Of a DNA stretch of 64,000 bases, positions 53,737-62,540 are shown in pieces. The stretch covers positions 3,162,001 through 3,226,000 of the forward strand of contig NZ_CP038469.1 of NCBI RefSeq assembly GCF_004684345.1. The letters are read 5' to 3'. The position numbers were made by a program, and so were the translations under genes. Position 1 is the first letter of the stretch. Every line of letters begins with the position of its first letter. A model generated the notes under the pieces. The model had not been told where the DNA came from and searched no databases. It was given only the letters and a program-made list of their open reading frames with translations. Source of the stretch: Citrobacter tructae (GTDB taxonomy: Bacteria > Pseudomonadota > Gammaproteobacteria > Enterobacterales > Enterobacteriaceae).

Positions 53737-53853
53737 ATAGATTTCGCGTCAGGGCAAGGCGGCAAGAAAATGAATCCCCAGGGACATAGGAAACTATGTG
53801 ACTGGGGTGAATGCACGCAGCCAACGCCGCCATAACGTGAAATATGACGAGGA
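53737..53853. repeat. ERIC element (enterobacterial repetitive intergenic consensus)
   Basis: It contains the ERIC core read as GTCAGGGCAAGGCGGCAAG, GAATCCCCAGGGACATAGG, TATGTGACTGGGGTGAATG and CGCAGCCAACG, in the known order, with the central imperfect palindrome CCCCAG...CTGGGG. It is about 117 bases and ends against the zapB stop codon at 53854, so it would form the 3' end of the zapB transcript. Edges approximate. Confidence 0.85.
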
Positions 53854-54099
53854 TTAGACTTCTTCCATACGGCCCAAGAGCGCATGCAGACGATCCTGCC
53901 AGCCGCTCTGCTGTTCTTTCAGGTTGTTGTTCTCACGCTCCAGCTCTTCACGCTGCTGCTGTGCAGACTGAACTTCCTGCGACAGTGAGTTGTTCTTTTC
54001 TTTCAGCTCTTCGATTTCCATCTGCAACAGCGTGATGGTATCAATCGCCTGCTGTACTTTTGCTTCCAGTTTCTCAAACACTTCTAATGACATCGTCAT
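53854..54099 (-). CDS. zapB: Cell division coiled-coil protein ZapB
   Basis: Small, abundant coiled-coil protein that joins the Z-ring through ZapA and links it to MatP at the chromosome terminus. 81 residues from MTMSLEVFEKLEAKVQQA (ATG 54097-54099), as in E. coli; a shorter start, MSLEV at 54093, is also possible. Nearly the whole protein has heptad spacing of Leu, Ile and Gln with no Pro, as expected for one continuous antiparallel coiled coil. Monocistronic; its 3' side abuts the ERIC element. Confidence 0.96.
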   Translation of the reverse strand: MTMSLEVFEKLEAKVQQAIDTITLLQMEIEELKEKNNSLSQEVQSAQQQREELERENNNLKEQQSGWQDRLHALLGRMEEV

Positions 54100-54329
54100 A
54101 CCTCTCCTGAATTGCAAGGCGTTGATGGATAAAAATCCTCGTCCCGATAACCGGTGACGCCTTAATAAAAACGCGCGTTCTCTACTTAGCTCCGATTGTA
54201 TGAAGCCGCGCCATCGCTGTCCAGCAGCATCCCGCGTAGATTGCGGTTTGCAACACTTTTAATCTTTGTCCTGGCGACAAACCCCTTATAGCTCCAAAGT
54301 GTTAACATATTGGTTAATGAAATGATTCA

Positions 54330-54528
54330 GCTCACACTAATTATGTATAACAAATACCTCGTTGTGGCGCGAAAACGCTCATTTTGTTGATGCAGTACAC
54401 ACATTTTAATTTCGATATTTCTCGTTTTTGCTCGTTAACGATAAATTAACAGTGTGCCTACCGGGCTCCGGGGATGTCAGTGACCTTCTCGCACACAATA
54501 AACATTAATCTCTCTTCAGGATCCGATT
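54330..54528 (+). promoter_or_regulatory. glpFKX promoter and GlpR operator region
   Basis: The 429-base gap between zapB and glpF (54100-54528) has no gene. Its right half is A/T-rich and holds GlpR-like sequences such as TTTCGATATTTCTCG and TTTGCTCGTTAACGATAAAT (54427-54446), resembling the glp operator consensus. E. coli glpFKX is repressed by GlpR and activated by CRP; exact sites here are inferred. The left half (54100-54330) shows nothing I can name. Confidence 0.6.
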
Positions 54529-55374
54529 ATGAGTCAAACATCAACCTTGAAAGGCCAGTGCATTGCTGAATTCCTCGGTACCGGGTTGTTGATTTTCTTC
54601 GGTGTGGGATGTGTCGCTGCACTCAAAGTGGCTGGGGCTACTTTTGGTCAGTGGGAAATCAGTATCATCTGGGGTCTGGGGGTAGCGATGGCTATCTATC
54701 TGACAGCAGGTGTTTCTGGTGCACACCTGAATCCAGCGGTAACCATCGCACTATGGCTGTTCGCCTGTTTTGATAAACGCAAAGTTGTTCCTTTTATTAT
54801 TTCGCAAATTGCCGGCGCCTTTTGCGCAGCGGCATTGGTTTACGGGCTTTATTACAATCTTTTCATCGACTTTGAACAAACCAACCATATCGTGCGCGGC
54901 AGTACAGAGAGCCTGGGTCTGGCTGGCACTTTCTCCACCTATCCGAACCCGCATATCAATTTTGTGCAGGCCTTCGCGGTTGAAATGGTCATTACCGCTA
55001 TTCTAATGGGGCTGATTTTGGCGCTGACTGACGATGGTAACGGTGTACCTCGTGGTCCGCTGGCACCACTGCTGATCGGCTTATTGATTGCCGTTATTGG
55101 TGCTTCCATGGGCCCTCTGACCGGTTTTGCGATGAATCCGGCACGTGACTTTGGACCGAAACTCTTCGCCTGGATGGCTGGTTGGGGTGAGATTGCCTTC
55201 ACGGGTGGTCGCGATATCCCTTACTTCCTGGTACCAGTGTTTGGCCCGATTACCGGCGCAATTTTGGGCGCATGGGCATATCGCAAACTGATTGGTCGTC
55301 ATTTACCGTGCGATGTCTGCGCGATTGAAGAGAAAGACGCTGCGGCCAACACTCAACAAAAAGCTTCGCTGTAA
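54529..55374 (+). CDS. glpF: Glycerol facilitator GlpF (aquaglyceroporin)
   Basis: Tetrameric inner-membrane channel for passive glycerol entry. It has 281 residues, as in E. coli. Six membrane helices and two half-helices carry the pore motifs HLNPAVT (about residues 66-72) and MNPARDFGP (about 202-210); the Arg in NPARD forms the selectivity filter. The tail is the short cytoplasmic enteric type. First gene of glpFKX, 23 bases before glpK. Confidence 0.98.
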   Translation: MSQTSTLKGQCIAEFLGTGLLIFFGVGCVAALKVAGATFGQWEISIIWGLGVAMAIYLTAGVSGAHLNPAVTIALWLFACFDKRKVVPFIISQIAGAFCAAALVYGLYYNLFIDFEQTNHIVRGSTESLGLAGTFSTYPNPHINFVQAFAVEMVITAILMGLILALTDDGNGVPRGPLAPLLIGLLIAVIGASMGPLTGFAMNPARDFGPKLFAWMAGWGEIAFTGGRDIPYFLVPVFGPITGAILGAWAYRKLIGRHLPCDVCAIEEKDAAANTQQKASL

Positions 55375-55397
55375 TGTGACTACGGGACAAAAAAATC

Positions 55398-56906
55398 ATG
55401 ACTGAGAAAAAATATATCGTTGCGCTCGACCAGGGCACCACCAGCTCCCGCGCGGTCGTAATGGACCACGATGCGAACATCGTTAGCGTTTCGCAACGCG
55501 AATTCGAGCAAATCTATCCGAAAGCAGGTTGGGTAGAACACGACCCAATGGAAATTTGGGCGACCCAAAGCTCCACGCTGGTAGAAGTGCTGGCGAAAGC
55601 CGATATCAGTTCCGATGAAATTGCAGCGATCGGGATTACCAACCAGCGTGAAACCACCATTGTCTGGGAACGCGAGACCGGCAAACCTATCTATAACGCC
55701 ATTGTATGGCAGTGCCGTCGTACTGCGGATATTTGCGAGAAGCTCAAGCGCGACGGCATGGAAGAATACGTCCGCAACAACACCGGACTGGTCATTGACC
55801 CGTACTTCTCTGGCACCAAAGTGAAGTGGATCCTCGACCACGTAGAAGGCTCGCGTGAGCGCGCTCGTCGCGGCGAACTGCTGTTCGGTACCGTAGACAC
55901 CTGGCTTATCTGGAAAATGACCCAGGGGCGCGTACACGTGACGGATTACACCAACGCCTCACGTACCATGCTGTTCAACATCCATACTCTGGACTGGGAC
56001 GACAAAATGCTGGACGCGCTGGACGTTCCGCGTGCCATGCTGCCGGAAGTGCGTCGTTCTTCTGAAGTCTACGGTCAGACCAACATTGGCGGTAAAGGCG
56101 GCACACGTATTCCTATCTCCGGTATCGCCGGTGACCAGCAGGCAGCGCTGTTTGGCCAGCTGTGCGTGAAGGAAGGGATGGCGAAAAACACTTACGGTAC
56201 CGGCTGCTTCATGCTGATGAATACCGGTGAGAAAGCCGTTAAGTCTGAAAACGGGCTGCTGACCACCATCGCCTGCGGCCCGACCGGGGAAGTGAACTAC
56301 GCGCTGGAAGGGGCCGTGTTTATGGCTGGCGCATCCATCCAGTGGCTGCGTGATGAAATGAAACTCATCAGCGATGCGTTCGACTCCGAATATTTCGCCA
56401 CCAAAGTGAAGGATACCAACGGTGTGTACGTGGTTCCGGCCTTCACCGGTCTGGGTGCGCCGTATTGGGACCCGTATGCGCGTGGCGCCATCTTCGGCCT
56501 GACCCGTGGCGTAAACTCCAACCACATCATCCGTGCAACGCTTGAGTCTATCGCTTACCAGACCCGCGACGTACTGGAAGCGATGCAGGCCGACTCCGGT
56601 ATTCGTCTGCACGCGCTGCGTGTTGATGGCGGCGCGGTCGCCAACAACTTCCTGATGCAGTTCCAGTCCGACATCCTCGGTACCCGCGTTGAACGCCCGG
56701 AAGTTCGCGAAGTCACCGCGCTGGGTGCCGCGTATCTGGCGGGGCTTGCCGTCGGTTTCTGGCAGAACCTGGATGAGCTGCAGGAAAAAGCGGTCATCGA
56801 GCGTGAATTCCGCCCTGGCATCGAAACAACCGAACGTAACTTCCGTTACAGCGGCTGGAAAAAAGCGGTTAAACGCGCCCTGGCGTGGGAAGACCACGAA
56901 GAGTAA
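55398..56906 (+). CDS. glpK: Glycerol kinase GlpK
   Basis: Phosphorylates glycerol to glycerol-3-phosphate, trapping it in the cell; inhibited by EIIA-Glc and fructose-1,6-bisphosphate. It has 502 residues, as in E. coli. FGGY-kinase motifs DQGTTSSRAVVMD (ADP-phosphate loop, about 10-22), the substrate region GITNQRETT with WQCRRT, and GTGCFMLMNTG are intact. The EIIA-Glc contact region near the C-terminus (WKKAVKRALAWEDHEE) is typical of enteric enzymes. Co-transcribed with glpF. Confidence 0.98.
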   Translation: MTEKKYIVALDQGTTSSRAVVMDHDANIVSVSQREFEQIYPKAGWVEHDPMEIWATQSSTLVEVLAKADISSDEIAAIGITNQRETTIVWERETGKPIYNAIVWQCRRTADICEKLKRDGMEEYVRNNTGLVIDPYFSGTKVKWILDHVEGSRERARRGELLFGTVDTWLIWKMTQGRVHVTDYTNASRTMLFNIHTLDWDDKMLDALDVPRAMLPEVRRSSEVYGQTNIGGKGGTRIPISGIAGDQQAALFGQLCVKEGMAKNTYGTGCFMLMNTGEKAVKSENGLLTTIACGPTGEVNYALEGAVFMAGASIQWLRDEMKLISDAFDSEYFATKVKDTNGVYVVPAFTGLGAPYWDPYARGAIFGLTRGVNSNHIIRATLESIAYQTRDVLEAMQADSGIRLHALRVDGGAVANNFLMQFQSDILGTRVERPEVREVTALGAAYLAGLAVGFWQNLDELQEKAVIEREFRPGIETTERNFRYSGWKKAVKRALAWEDHEE

Positions 56907-56920
56907 TTAAGGTAACACAA

Positions 56921-56940
56921 GTGCGGGGGCAACCCCGCAC
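56921..56940 (+). promoter_or_regulatory. Stem-loop between glpK and glpX
   Basis: GTGCGGGG-GCAA-CCCCGCAC: a perfect 8-bp stem closed by a GCAA tetraloop, with no T-run. It begins 14 bases after the glpK stop. It is likely an mRNA-stabilising or attenuating hairpin that lowers glpX relative to glpFK (inference). Confidence 0.7.
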
Positions 56941-57007
56941 ACATCAATAATCCCCCTCCCTCCCCTGTGCTACACTTCGCGCCATTCCTTTCTGCTACGA
57001 GTTTGCA

Positions 57008-58018
57008 ATGAGACGAGAACTTGCCATTGAATTTTCACGCGTCACCGAAGCGGCGGCGCTAGCTGGCTATAAATGGCTGGGTCGCGGCGATAAAAATACC
57101 GCTGACGGCGCGGCGGTGAACGCCATGCGTATTATGCTCAACCAGGTCAATATTGACGGCACCATCGTGATTGGCGAGGGTGAAATTGATGAAGCGCCGA
57201 TGCTGTTTATCGGTGAGAAAGTCGGTACCGGTCTCGGCGACGCGGTAGATATTGCTGTCGACCCTATCGAAGGTACGCGCATGACAGCAATGGGTCAGGC
57301 GAATGCGCTGGCGGTCCTAGCGGTCGGTGACAAAGGCTGCTTCCTCAACGCGCCGGATATGTACATGGAGAAGCTGATTGTCGGGCCGGGTGCAAAAGGG
57401 GCTATCGACCTGAACCTGCCGCTGGAAACTAACCTGCGTAACATCGCCGCTGCACTCAACAAGCCGCTTAGCGAACTGACCGTGACGATTCTGGCCAAGC
57501 CTCGCCACGATGATGTTATCGCCGAGATGGCGAAGCTGGGCGTGCGCGTGTTTGCCATTCCCGACGGTGACGTTGCGGCCTCCATTCTGACCTGTATGCC
57601 AGGCAGCGAAGTTGACGTGCTGTACGGCATTGGCGGTGCGCCGGAAGGTGTGGTTTCTGCCGCTGTTATCCGCGCGCTGGATGGCGACATGCAGGGTCGT
57701 CTGCTGGCACGTCATGATGTCAAAGGTGACAGCGAAGAGAACCGCCGTATTGGTGAACAGGAACTGGCTCGCTGCCAGGCCATGGGTATCGAAGCCGGTA
57801 AAGCGCTGCGTCTGGACGAAATGGCACGCAGCGATAACGTTATCTTCTCCGCGACCGGTATCACCAAAGGCGATCTTCTGGATGGGATTAGCCGTAAAGG
57901 CAATATCGCCACCACCGAGACGCTGCTGATCCGCGGCAAGTCACGCACGATCCGTCGTATTCAGTCTATTCACTATCTCGATCGCAAAGATCCCGATGTG
58001 CAGGCGCACATCCTGTAA
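57008..58018 (+). CDS. glpX: Class II fructose-1,6-bisphosphatase GlpX
   Basis: Manganese-dependent phosphatase that converts fructose-1,6-bisphosphate to fructose-6-phosphate in gluconeogenesis, for example on glycerol. It has 336 residues, as in E. coli. Metal-binding motifs GEGEIDEAPMLFIGE and VDPIEGTRMTAMGQ (about 80-95), and the conserved GGAPEGVVSAA, are present. Third gene of the glp operon. Confidence 0.98.
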   Translation: MRRELAIEFSRVTEAAALAGYKWLGRGDKNTADGAAVNAMRIMLNQVNIDGTIVIGEGEIDEAPMLFIGEKVGTGLGDAVDIAVDPIEGTRMTAMGQANALAVLAVGDKGCFLNAPDMYMEKLIVGPGAKGAIDLNLPLETNLRNIAAALNKPLSELTVTILAKPRHDDVIAEMAKLGVRVFAIPDGDVAASILTCMPGSEVDVLYGIGGAPEGVVSAAVIRALDGDMQGRLLARHDVKGDSEENRRIGEQELARCQAMGIEAGKALRLDEMARSDNVIFSATGITKGDLLDGISRKGNIATTETLLIRGKSRTIRRIQSIHYLDRKDPDVQAHIL

Positions 58019-58038
58019 TTGATTTGATCAATAGAGCC

Positions 58039-58067
58039 TTCCAGCCCATCCGGGCTGGAAATCTTTC
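58039..58067 (+). terminator. Probable glpX terminator
   Basis: Nine-pair stem TTCCAGCCC/GGGCTGGAA with loop ATCC, 20 bases after the glpX stop; the tail ATCTTTCG is only weakly T-rich. Confidence 0.65.
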
Positions 58068-58113
58068 GTGCAACGAACGAAGATAAGGCAATCAAAGCAA
58101 ACAGGAGAACACC

Positions 58114-58860
58114 ATGGCTGATTGGGTAACAGGCAAAGTCACTAAGGTACAAAACTGGACCGACGCCCTGTTTAGTTTAACCGTGCGCGCGCCGGTTCTC
58201 CCCTTCACTGCGGGTCAGTTTACCAAGCTTGGCCTTGAGATCGACGGCGAGCGCGTCCAGCGCGCCTATTCCTACGTGAATGCCCCTGACAATCCCGATT
58301 TAGAGTTTTACCTGGTGACGGTGCCTGACGGAAAGCTCAGCCCGCGTCTGGCCGCGCTTAAGCCTGGCGATGATGTACAGGTGGTGAGTGAAGCTGCAGG
58401 TTTCTTTGTGCTGGATGAAATTCCCGATTGCGATACGCTGTGGATGCTGGCAACCGGTACGGCGATCGGCCCCTATCTGTCCATTCTGCAACTGGGCAAA
58501 GATCTCGATCGCTTTAAAAATCTGGTGCTGGTCCATGCTGCCCGTTATGCCGCCGATTTAAGCTATTTGCCGTTGATGCAGGCGCTGGAAAAGCGTTACG
58601 AAGGGAAATTACGCATCCAGACGGTTGTTAGTCGTGAAATGGCCGCAGGCTCGCTTACTGGCCGAGTCCCCGCACTGATTGAAAGCGGTGAGCTGGAAAA
58701 CGCGGTTGGCCTGTCCATGGATACCGCCACCAGCCATGTAATGCTCTGTGGGAACCCACAGATGGTGCGCGATACCCAGCAGTTGCTGAAAGAGACCCGG
58801 CAGATGACCAAACACCTGCGTCGTCGACCGGGCCATATGACTGCTGAGCATTACTGGTAA
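58114..58860 (+). CDS. fpr: Ferredoxin/flavodoxin-NADP+ reductase Fpr
   Basis: FAD enzyme that passes electrons from NADPH to flavodoxin and ferredoxin, supporting radical SAM enzymes, methionine synthase reactivation and superoxide defence. It has 248 residues, as in E. coli. The FAD motif RAYSYVNAPDNPDLEFYLV (about 50-68), the NADP loop LATGTAIGPYLSIL and the C-terminal aromatic residue (HYW end) stacking on FAD are present. Preceded by a good ribosome-binding sequence (AACAGGAGAACACC). In E. coli it is in the SoxRS regulon; I did not find a clear sox box. Confidence 0.97.
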   Translation: MADWVTGKVTKVQNWTDALFSLTVRAPVLPFTAGQFTKLGLEIDGERVQRAYSYVNAPDNPDLEFYLVTVPDGKLSPRLAALKPGDDVQVVSEAAGFFVLDEIPDCDTLWMLATGTAIGPYLSILQLGKDLDRFKNLVLVHAARYAADLSYLPLMQALEKRYEGKLRIQTVVSREMAAGSLTGRVPALIESGELENAVGLSMDTATSHVMLCGNPQMVRDTQQLLKETRQMTKHLRRRPGHMTAEHYW

Positions 58861-58869
58861 AGGTTTTTT

Positions 58870-58897
58870 GCCGGATGGCAGCGTAGCCTTACCTGGC
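58870..58897. repeat. REP-like element between fpr and yiiR
   Basis: GCCGGATGGCAGCG...TTACCTGGCC, an imperfect REP palindrome in the 44-base gap between convergent genes. Confidence 0.6.
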
Positions 58898-58904
58898 CGA
58901 CAAT

Positions 58905-59336
58905 CTATTTCTGATCGGCTTTATACTTCACGTCCTGAGTATCCTTACCAAACTTATTCTCGCCCTGGGTGCCAACAAATGCGCCCAGGTCAATAAGCAT
59001 GCCGACCAGAATCAGCGTGGGCACAAAACGTCCCACTATCCACGACAAGATACCAGGTAACATCACCCAGTTTCCCGCCAGCAGCATCCACGCCAGAACC
59101 ATCAATAACGCCCACGCGCCAGAACGTCCCCGGTCATGCAGACGTTTTACTGTCACTGCCGCCGTCGGCCACAACAAACACACCAGGCAAAAGGCCGCCG
59201 TCTGAATATCGAGTAGTTTTTTACTCGCCAGCGAGAACAGAACCAGCATACCGACAATCCAGAGGCCGACCCAAATCCAGAAATCGCGGCGTCCGATACG
59301 CCCTTTAATTGAGAATAACCACTGCTGTATGGTCAT
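58905..59336 (-). CDS. yiiR: DUF805 inner-membrane protein YiiR
   Basis: Membrane protein of unknown function, 143 residues (E. coli about 146). The DUF805 start WLFSIKGRIGRRDFWIWVGLW is clear, followed by four hydrophobic segments (about 19-40, 43-60, 74-95 and 98-120) with the conserved VKRLHDRGRSGAWAL between the second and third. Charged C-terminal tail. Monocistronic between convergent fpr and divergent yiiQ. Confidence 0.94.
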   Translation of the reverse strand: MTIQQWLFSIKGRIGRRDFWIWVGLWIVGMLVLFSLASKKLLDIQTAAFCLVCLLWPTAAVTVKRLHDRGRSGAWALLMVLAWMLLAGNWVMLPGILSWIVGRFVPTLILVGMLIDLGAFVGTQGENKFGKDTQDVKYKADQK

Positions 59337-59436
59337 GTAAGTTCCTTTATTATTACCTTCCAGAACAGTTTACCCTTTTGACAAGCCCGGCAGTTATCGT
59401 TTTAATCGTGGTCAGTCATAATGAAAGGTACGATTG

Positions 59437-60036
59437 ATGAAGCAAGGATTTACTCTGTTTTTATTATTGTTTTCAGCCCTGACCGTAAGCACTGCGGCGC
59501 TGGCGGAAGAGCCCTCGGCGGCAACCACAGCCCCCTACCTGCTGGCGGGCGCGCCGACGTTTGATCTGTCGATCAGCCAATTTCGTGAAAACTTTAATAC
59601 GCAGAATCCGAAGCTTGCATTGAATGAGTTCCGCGCCATCGACAGCAGTCGCGATAAGGCAAACTTGACCCGCGCTGCCAGTAAGATCAATGAAAACCTG
59701 TATGCGTCATCGGCCCTTGAGCGCGGGACGTTGAAAATCAAAAGCATGCAGATAACCTGGCTGCCGATTCAGGGGCCGGAACAAAAGGCCGCCAAAGCGA
59801 AAGCGCTGGAATACATGAGCGCCGTTATCCGCACCGTGGCGCCGCTATTGACCAAAGAACAAAGCCAGAAAAAGCTGCAAAAATTGCTCACCGCTGGAAA
59901 AGGTAAGCACTATTACGCAGAAACCGAGGGCGCAATTCGCTATGTCGTCGCAGATAATGGTGAAAAGGGGCTGACCTTCGCTGTTGAACCGATTAAGCTG
60001 GCGCTATCTGAAAACCTCGAAGGGTCGAATAAATGA
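59437..60036 (+). CDS. yiiQ: Secreted DUF1454 protein YiiQ
   Basis: Periplasmic protein of unknown function, 199 residues, as in E. coli. The N-terminus MKQGFTLFLLLFSALTVSTAALAEE is a classic signal peptide cleaved at ALA/EE. The mature part is basic and helical with NLTRAASKINENLYAS and GPEQKAAKAKALEYM. The ATG at 59437 follows GAAAGG by 8 bases; the TTG just upstream is unlikely. Lies 109 bases before tpiA on the same strand. Confidence 0.94.
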   Translation: MKQGFTLFLLLFSALTVSTAALAEEPSAATTAPYLLAGAPTFDLSISQFRENFNTQNPKLALNEFRAIDSSRDKANLTRAASKINENLYASSALERGTLKIKSMQITWLPIQGPEQKAAKAKALEYMSAVIRTVAPLLTKEQSQKKLQKLLTAGKGKHYYAETEGAIRYVVADNGEKGLTFAVEPIKLALSENLEGSNK

Positions 60037-60145
60037 CAAAAAGCAAAGCCTTCGTGATGATCAATCTCTATACTGTTTCACAGACCATGCTGCCCTAAAC
60101 GGGTGGCCATCTTCCTTAATTCGCTGACAAGCGTGGAGAAATGAA

Positions 60146-60913
60146 ATGCGACATCCTTTAGTGATGGGTAACTGGAAACTGAACGGCAGCCGCCACATGG
60201 TAAACGAACTGGTTGCTAACCTGCGTAAAGAACTGGCTGGCGTTGCTGGCTGTGCAGTAGCAATCGCTCCGCCGGAAATGTATATCGACCTGGCGAACCA
60301 CGCCGCTGCCGGTAGCCACATCATCCTGGGTGCGCAGAACGTTGACCTGAACCTGTCTGGCGCATTCACCGGCGAAACGTCTGCTGAAATGCTGAAAGAT
60401 ATCGGCGCGAAATACATCATTATCGGTCACTCTGAGCGTCGTACTTATCACAAAGAGTCTGACGAACTGATCGCTAAAAAATTCGCTGTGCTGAAAGAGC
60501 AGGGTCTGACTCCGGTTCTGTGCATCGGTGAAACCGAAGCAGAAAACGAAGCAGGCAAAACTGAAGAAGTGTGCGCACGTCAGATCGACGCAGTACTGAA
60601 GACTCAGGGCGCGGCAGCATTCGAAGGCGTGGTTATCGCTTACGAACCTGTATGGGCTATCGGTACCGGCAAATCTGCAACTCCAGCACAGGCTCAGGCT
60701 GTTCACAAATTCATCCGTGACCACATTGCTAAAGCTGACGCGAAAATCGCTGAACAAGTTATCATCCAGTACGGCGGTTCCGTAAACGCAGCTAACGCGG
60801 CAGAACTGTTCGCACAGCCGGACATCGACGGTGCACTGGTGGGTGGTGCTTCTCTGAAAGCAGACGCCTTCGCTGTGATCGTTAAGGCAGCTGAAGCCGC
60901 TAAACAGGCTTAA
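60146..60913 (+). CDS. tpiA: Triosephosphate isomerase TpiA
   Basis: Interconverts dihydroxyacetone phosphate and glyceraldehyde-3-phosphate in glycolysis. It has 255 residues, as in E. coli. TIM-barrel catalytic residues are present: Lys11 in GNWKLNG, His in IIGHSERRT (about 95), Glu in AYEPVWAIGTGK (about 167), and the phosphate loop YGGSVNAANA. Codon use is strongly biased to optimal codons (CTG, GAA, GGT, AAA), as expected for a highly expressed gene. Ends in a G/C-rich hairpin. Confidence 0.98.
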   Translation: MRHPLVMGNWKLNGSRHMVNELVANLRKELAGVAGCAVAIAPPEMYIDLANHAAAGSHIILGAQNVDLNLSGAFTGETSAEMLKDIGAKYIIIGHSERRTYHKESDELIAKKFAVLKEQGLTPVLCIGETEAENEAGKTEEVCARQIDAVLKTQGAAAFEGVVIAYEPVWAIGTGKSATPAQAQAVHKFIRDHIAKADAKIAEQVIIQYGGSVNAANAAELFAQPDIDGALVGGASLKADAFAVIVKAAEAAKQA

Positions 60914-60921
60914 GTTGTTGC

Positions 60922-60942
60922 AAGGGGGGCATTGCCCCCCTT
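60922..60942. terminator. Hairpin between tpiA and the DASS transporter gene
   Basis: AAGGGGGGC-ATT-GCCCCCCTT forms a perfect 9-bp stem, 8 bases after the tpiA stop and 12 bases from the stop of the convergent gene. The tail is TCTCAT, a poor T-run, so it may be a Rho-assisted or bidirectional block. Confidence 0.75.
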
Positions 60943-60954
60943 CTCATATCCGCG

Positions 60955-62427
60955 TTACCAGTATCCCAGCCAGTGCCACCAGAAAGCCCCCGTTATCCCC
61001 CAGATAGTCAGGTTAGCCACACTCATCACCAGTCCTGTTTTCCACCACTCAGCCAGCGTGACGTAACCCGATCCAAAAATGATGGGCGCGGTACCCGTAC
61101 CATAGTGCGTGAGCGACATCATCAACGAGGATGAGAATCCCAGCATCAGACCAAGCAGCGCCGGAGGCGCACCGAGACCTAATCCCGCGGCGAAGAAAGC
61201 TGCAAACATGGCCGTAATATGCGCGGTTGTGCTGGCAAAAAAGTAGTGCGAATAGACGTAAAGCAGGATCAGCAACAGCGTGGCGATACTCCAGTGCACA
61301 CCGAGATGATCGATGGCGCTCCCCACGCTGGTCGCCAGCCAGCCGACCAGACCCAGTTTACTCAGGAAGTCCGCCATCATGACCAGCGCGGCAAACCAGA
61401 CTATCGTATCCCATGCCCCACGGCATTTTAGAATATCGTCCCAGCTTAATACGCCGGTCACTAACAGAATCGATAAGCCGATTAACGCTGCACTGGTGGG
61501 GTTCACGGTCCAGGCACTGCCCATGATCATCGCAGGAACCCCTGCCCACAGGCACAGCAGCAAAATAAAGACCGCAAGGGTGATTTTCTCTGCCAGTGAA
61601 AGTGGGCCCAGCGCACCCAGTTTTTGCCGGGCGAACTGCGGCGCATTCGGCGTGCGTGTAATGGCCGGTGGATAGAGCCACCAAATAATAATGGGCATCA
61701 CGATCAGTGAGACGACCGCAGGAAGGAGTGCGGCGATGGCCCACATCCCCCAGGTCATATTCAGAACTCCATCCGTCCCCTTGGTCAAAAAGCTGACAAT
61801 TAACGGGTTAGGCGCGGTTGCGGTAATAAACATCGCCGACGTGATCGGGTTAATGTTGTAGTTCACCAGAGCCAGATAGCGCCCCGTAGAACCATTTTCC
61901 TTATCTCCCGGCTGAGAACCCAGGCTCTCGGCAATCGCACGCATCACCGGGTGAATAATCCCGCCGCCGCGCGCGGTATTACTCGGTGTCACAGGAGCTA
62001 TCAGCGTTTCCGCCAACGTTAACGCCCAGGCAATACCCAGCGTTCTTTTGCCAAACAGAGCAATAAACCCATAGCCAATTCGCGCACCCAACCCCGTTTT
62101 CAACAGGCTTTGCGACAGCATGATGGAGATACCGATCAGCCAGATCAGTTGGTTAGAAAAGCCACTCAGCGCATCACTCAGCGCCGCGGTAGGTTTACCA
62201 GGGTGCGTCACACCGGTCATTGCTACCAGCATAATCGCCACAATCGCGATAGCGCCAATGGGCATGGCTTTCCCGATAATCGCCGCGATAGTACCGATAA
62301 ACAACGCCAGCAGGTGCCACGCCTCAGGGGTAACATCAGTGGGACAAGGGATAACAAACCAGATGATCAGCGTAATAACGATCGAAAAAATGGCGGGCCA
62401 ACAGCGGATGGGGGTCAATCTGTCCAT
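60955..62427 (-). CDS. DASS/SLC13-family anion transporter (CitT/TtdT type)
   Basis: Inner-membrane carrier of 490 residues, resembling the E. coli CitT, TtdT and YbhI group (about 480-490) that exchange or co-transport di- and tricarboxylates. About twelve hydrophobic segments. The first substrate motif PSNTAR (Ser149-Asn150-Thr151) and the second, in SLTHYGTGTAPIIFGSGYV, are intact, as is YVYSHYFFASTTAHITAM. The start has AAGGA upstream. It is the distal gene of a same-strand pair with another transporter, inserted between tpiA and cdh. Substrate probably citrate, succinate, tartrate or similar (family inference). Confidence 0.9.
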   Translation of the reverse strand: MDRLTPIRCWPAIFSIVITLIIWFVIPCPTDVTPEAWHLLALFIGTIAAIIGKAMPIGAIAIVAIMLVAMTGVTHPGKPTAALSDALSGFSNQLIWLIGISIMLSQSLLKTGLGARIGYGFIALFGKRTLGIAWALTLAETLIAPVTPSNTARGGGIIHPVMRAIAESLGSQPGDKENGSTGRYLALVNYNINPITSAMFITATAPNPLIVSFLTKGTDGVLNMTWGMWAIAALLPAVVSLIVMPIIIWWLYPPAITRTPNAPQFARQKLGALGPLSLAEKITLAVFILLLCLWAGVPAMIMGSAWTVNPTSAALIGLSILLVTGVLSWDDILKCRGAWDTIVWFAALVMMADFLSKLGLVGWLATSVGSAIDHLGVHWSIATLLLILLYVYSHYFFASTTAHITAMFAAFFAAGLGLGAPPALLGLMLGFSSSLMMSLTHYGTGTAPIIFGSGYVTLAEWWKTGLVMSVANLTIWGITGAFWWHWLGYW

Positions 62428-62540
62428 GAATCAATCCTTGAGTTTCCAGCACGCAAATCTGCGCTCCGGTATTAACCGGTATTGGCACGCATAATACAAT
62501 TCACTCACTCACAAAACAAAAAATTAACATTATGGTAAAA

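Noticed and set aside
55959..56897. 312-codon open frame antisense to glpK
   Set aside because: Shadow of a gene with strong codon bias; no initiation signal or similarity.
60158..60757. 199-codon open frame antisense to tpiA
   Set aside because: Arises from the highly biased codons of tpiA; no start signal and a nonsense composition.
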